From Clostridia bacterium (lineage in GTDB: Bacteria > Bacillota_A > Clostridia > Oscillospirales > CAG-272), in the NCBI GenBank assembly GCA_017457545.1, contig JAFTHF010000078.1, positions 1-7,305 of the forward strand: DNA of 7,305 bases, read 5' to 3'. Position numbers and translations under genes: made by a program. The notes beneath the pieces are model-generated. The model was not told the origin of the DNA. It saw only the letters and a program-made list of their open reading frames with translations, and did not search any database. Numbering within the stretch: position 1 is the first letter of the stretch; every line of letters starts with the position of its first letter. Positions 6,444-7,305 of the stretch are shown here, one piece after another.

Positions 6444-6627
6444 TCGATATTCGCTTACAGCGATCGATATACACTTTGTGTTCGATATATCTTCCAGATT
6501 CGATATGCGCCTGTAATCAGGCGCGAGATAAATAACAAGGCGAATATCATATCGAGTTGAGCAAGGCGAAAACATATCGAATTTGCTGAAGCAAATATAT
6601 CGAGCTGAACAGAGTGAAGCATATCGA
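6444..6627. repeat. Nested hairpin array: four TCGATAT facing four ATATCGA, each gap a small hairpin
   Basis: TCGATAT occurs at 6444, 6464, 6482 and 6500; its complement ATATCGA at 6549, 6574, 6597 and 6621. The gaps are themselves inverted repeats: TCGCT-TAC-AGCGA (6451-6463), ACAC-TTT-GTGT (6471-6481), ATCT-TCC-AGAT (6489-6499), GCGCCTG-TAAT-CAGGCGC (6507-6524), an imperfect one at 6556-6573, ATTTGCT-GA-AGCAAAT (6581-6596) and an imperfect one at 6604-6620. Hairpins abut the 7-mers with no spare base. Pairing copy 1 with 8, 2 with 7, 3 with 6 and 4 with 5 gives three stacked four-way junctions closed by an apical part (6507-6548). It lies in the 3' untranslated region of the hydrolase gene, between convergent genes. 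It resembles modular intergenic repeats such as BOX or BIME in concept only; no named family is recognised. It could act as single-stranded DNA or RNA. Confidence 0.88.
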
Positions 6628-6633
6628 CAAAAT

Positions 6634-6665
6634 AAAAAATCGGACACACCGTGTCCGATTTTTTT
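6634..6665. terminator. Bidirectional intrinsic terminator between convergent genes
   Basis: Perfect 9-bp arms ATCGGACAC (6639-6647) and GTGTCCGAT (6651-6659) enclose ACC. On the plus strand seven T follow (6659-6665); on the minus strand six T follow (6639-6634). It can therefore end both the hydrolase transcript, including the nested array, and the leftward regulator transcript, whose stop codon at 6664-6666 overlaps the T-run. Confidence 0.92.
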
Positions 6666-6972
6666 ATTTCATATTATCTATAATGTTTTCAACAAGTGCC
6701 AGCTGTTCACTGTTAAGCGCTTTCATTTTTTCGGAAATTCTGCTTATGTCAGAAGGATTCTTTGATTCTATGTCAAAGAACTCCATTGGAGATATATCAA
6801 AGTAATCACAAATATAAAAGAATACCTGCATAGAGGGGAAACCATGCTTGTTCTCAATTCCGTTTATATAATTTTCGCTTTGTCCCAAGGACAAGCTCAT
6901 ATCTCTGGCAGATACATTTTTAGATATTCTCAGCTCGCTGAGTCTTTTATAAAATAAATGCTCGTCAAACAT
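6664..6972 (-). CDS. XRE-family (Cro/CI-like) transcriptional regulator, probable repressor
   Basis: This 102-residue protein has one helix-turn-helix domain of the Cro/CI type at about residues 8-68: RLSELRISKNVSARDMSLSL, then GQSENYINGIENKHGFPSM, then FFYICDYFDISPMEFFD. The turn and recognition helix fall at about 22-41. The 'CDYFDISPMEFFD' ending is characteristic of the family. Residues 75-102 form a helical tail (SRISEKMKALNSEQLALVEN onward) that may aid dimerisation. There is no protease or ligand domain, so release from repression would need another factor or an antirepressor. AAGGTGGTGA (6977-6986), one base off the full anti-Shine-Dalgarno match, lies 4 nt before the ATG. It is divergent from the gene at 7109, and the shared gap carries two inverted repeats. 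I infer that it represses that gene and probably itself. Confidence 0.88.
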   Translation of the reverse strand: MFDEHLFYKRLSELRISKNVSARDMSLSLGQSENYINGIENKHGFPSMQVFFYICDYFDISPMEFFDIESKNPSDISRISEKMKALNSEQLALVENIIDNMK

Positions 6973-7017
6973 AGTCTCACCACCTTGTATATAATTTTAT
7001 CATATATAATAACTAAT

Positions 7018-7040
7018 TATACACATATAAATTGTGTATA
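7018..7040. promoter_or_regulatory. Operator-like inverted repeat O1 (regulator side)
   Basis: TATACACA (7018-7025) and TGTGTATA (7033-7040) are perfect 8-bp arms with a 7-bp spacer. The left arm overlaps TATAAT on the minus strand (7021-7016), a possible -10 for the regulator gene, although no good -35 stands at the right distance. It shares the half-site ATTGTGTATA with the second inverted repeat, which supports binding of the same dimeric protein and autoregulation. Confidence 0.68.
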
Positions 7041-7044
7041 TTGG

Positions 7045-7073
7045 TTGACATACATAATTAAATTGTGTATAAT
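7045..7073 (+). promoter_or_regulatory. Perfect consensus sigma-A promoter for the unknown gene at 7109
   Basis: TTGACA (7045-7050) and TATAAT (7068-7073) are separated by exactly 17 bp, an ideal match to the vegetative promoter. Transcription would begin near 7080, inside the second inverted repeat. Because the -10 lies in the left arm of that repeat, a bound repressor would block it. An uncontrolled promoter this strong would be costly, which supports tight repression. Confidence 0.88.
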
Positions 7074-7093
7074 TATAAAAATACACAATTTAA
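7058..7093. promoter_or_regulatory. Operator-like inverted repeat O2 overlapping the -10 box and start site
   Basis: Perfect 13-bp arms TTAAATTGTGTAT (7058-7070) and ATACACAATTTAA (7081-7093) flank a 10-bp spacer. The half-site ATTGTGTA is shared with O1, so four half-sites lie within about 75 bp. The repeat covers the -10 and the expected start point of the rightward promoter, the classic place for a repressor to act. The left half-sites of the two operators are about 40 bp apart. Confidence 0.75.
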
Positions 7094-7108
7094 GCAACGA
7101 GGAGCTAT

Positions 7109-7305
7109 ATGAACGAGAAATTTATTGATGATAATGTATTAAAGCATGTGGGAAGTGTAATTTCGGTTGGCAGTCTTATGTATCTTGAACGACATAAGGA
7201 GTTACTTAAAGATAAAAATTATAATTGTGCATATAAAATACTAAGAAACACATATATAAAAAATAACTTTTCATATACAAAGAATATCAGGGTTGGCGAG
7301 TTATA
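7109..7305 (+). CDS. Unknown AT-rich gene under the XRE switch, N-terminal part, cut by window edge
   Basis: Sixty-five codons are visible from the ATG at 7109 to the right edge, with no stop. The protein begins MNEKFIDDNVLKHVGSVISV, then GSLMYLERHKELLKDKNY, then NCAYKILRNTYIKNNFSYTK. It is basic and probably helical, with no signal peptide and no clear membrane segment in the visible part; I recognise no family. A GAGGAG ribosome binding site (7099-7104) lies 4 nt before the ATG, slightly close. Codons such as ATA, TTA, AGA and AAT dominate, unlike the hydrolase and phage genes, suggesting recent transfer. It has a consensus promoter covered by probable operators of the divergent regulator. 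In mobile elements the first gene opposite such a repressor is often an antirepressor, excision, replication or toxin gene, but nothing here selects among these. Confidence 0.72.
   Translation, partial: MNEKFIDDNVLKHVGSVISVGSLMYLERHKELLKDKNYNCAYKILRNTYIKNNFSYTKNIRVGEL

Noticed and set aside
6444..6627. CRISPR array
   Set aside because: The repeat is only 7 bp, changes orientation halfway, and the spacers are palindromes of 11-18 bp; no cas genes are near.
6366..6649. Two minus-strand open frames (64 and 93 codons) across the nested array
   Set aside because: They translate inverted repeats and the terminator, have no ribosome binding site, and their frames exist only because the repeats are AT-rich with few stops.
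6999..7044. Defined promoter for the XRE gene
   Set aside because: Several -10-like hexamers exist on the minus strand, but none has an acceptable -35 at 16-18 bp, so I only note TATAAT in O1 as possible.

Overview
The window looks like a piece of a Gram-positive, Clostridia-type (Oscillospiraceae/Lachnospiraceae-like) genome. This is inferred from strong AAGGAG-type ribosome binding sites on nearly every gene, moderate GC in most genes, AT-rich gaps and the overall flavour of the proteins; no rRNA or tRNA is present to fix the taxon. Three blocks differ in origin.

Block 1 (1-4622, all on the minus strand, transcribed right to left) is a tailed-phage DNA-packaging and head module. In transcription order it holds a probable small terminase subunit, the large terminase, a tiny coiled-coil protein, a P22-type portal, a short probable scaffold and the first 86 codons of the major capsid protein, which runs off the left edge. 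The genes overlap or nearly touch, so they form one operon. Portal, scaffold and coat build the procapsid; the terminase cuts DNA and pumps it through the portal. Whether this is an intact prophage, a remnant or a domesticated particle cannot be decided here.

Block 2 (4623-6663) starts with a 326-bp AT-rich gap between divergent genes. It contains tandem 10-bp repeats, several inverted repeats, a 24-bp alternating purine-pyrimidine tract and a good promoter reading right. That promoter drives a 494-residue serine beta-lactamase-fold hydrolase. Its stop codon sits in the loop of a hairpin, directly followed by the most unusual structure in the window, an array at 6444-6627. Four copies of TCGATAT on the left face four copies of ATATCGA on the right, and every gap is filled exactly by a small hairpin of different sequence. 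Nested pairing would give a chain of three perfectly abutting four-way junctions. A bidirectional terminator follows.

Block 3 (6664-7305) is a compact regulatory switch. A small XRE-family repressor gene on the minus strand is divergent from an AT-rich gene of unknown function that is cut by the right edge. The gap carries a perfect consensus promoter (TTGACA, 17 bp, TATAAT) for the unknown gene, overlapped and flanked by two large inverted repeats sharing the half-site ATTGTGTATA, most likely operators of the repressor. This is the layout of a lysogeny or mobile-element switch.

The junction-chain repeat and the tightly repressed unknown gene are the best candidates for something undescribed.
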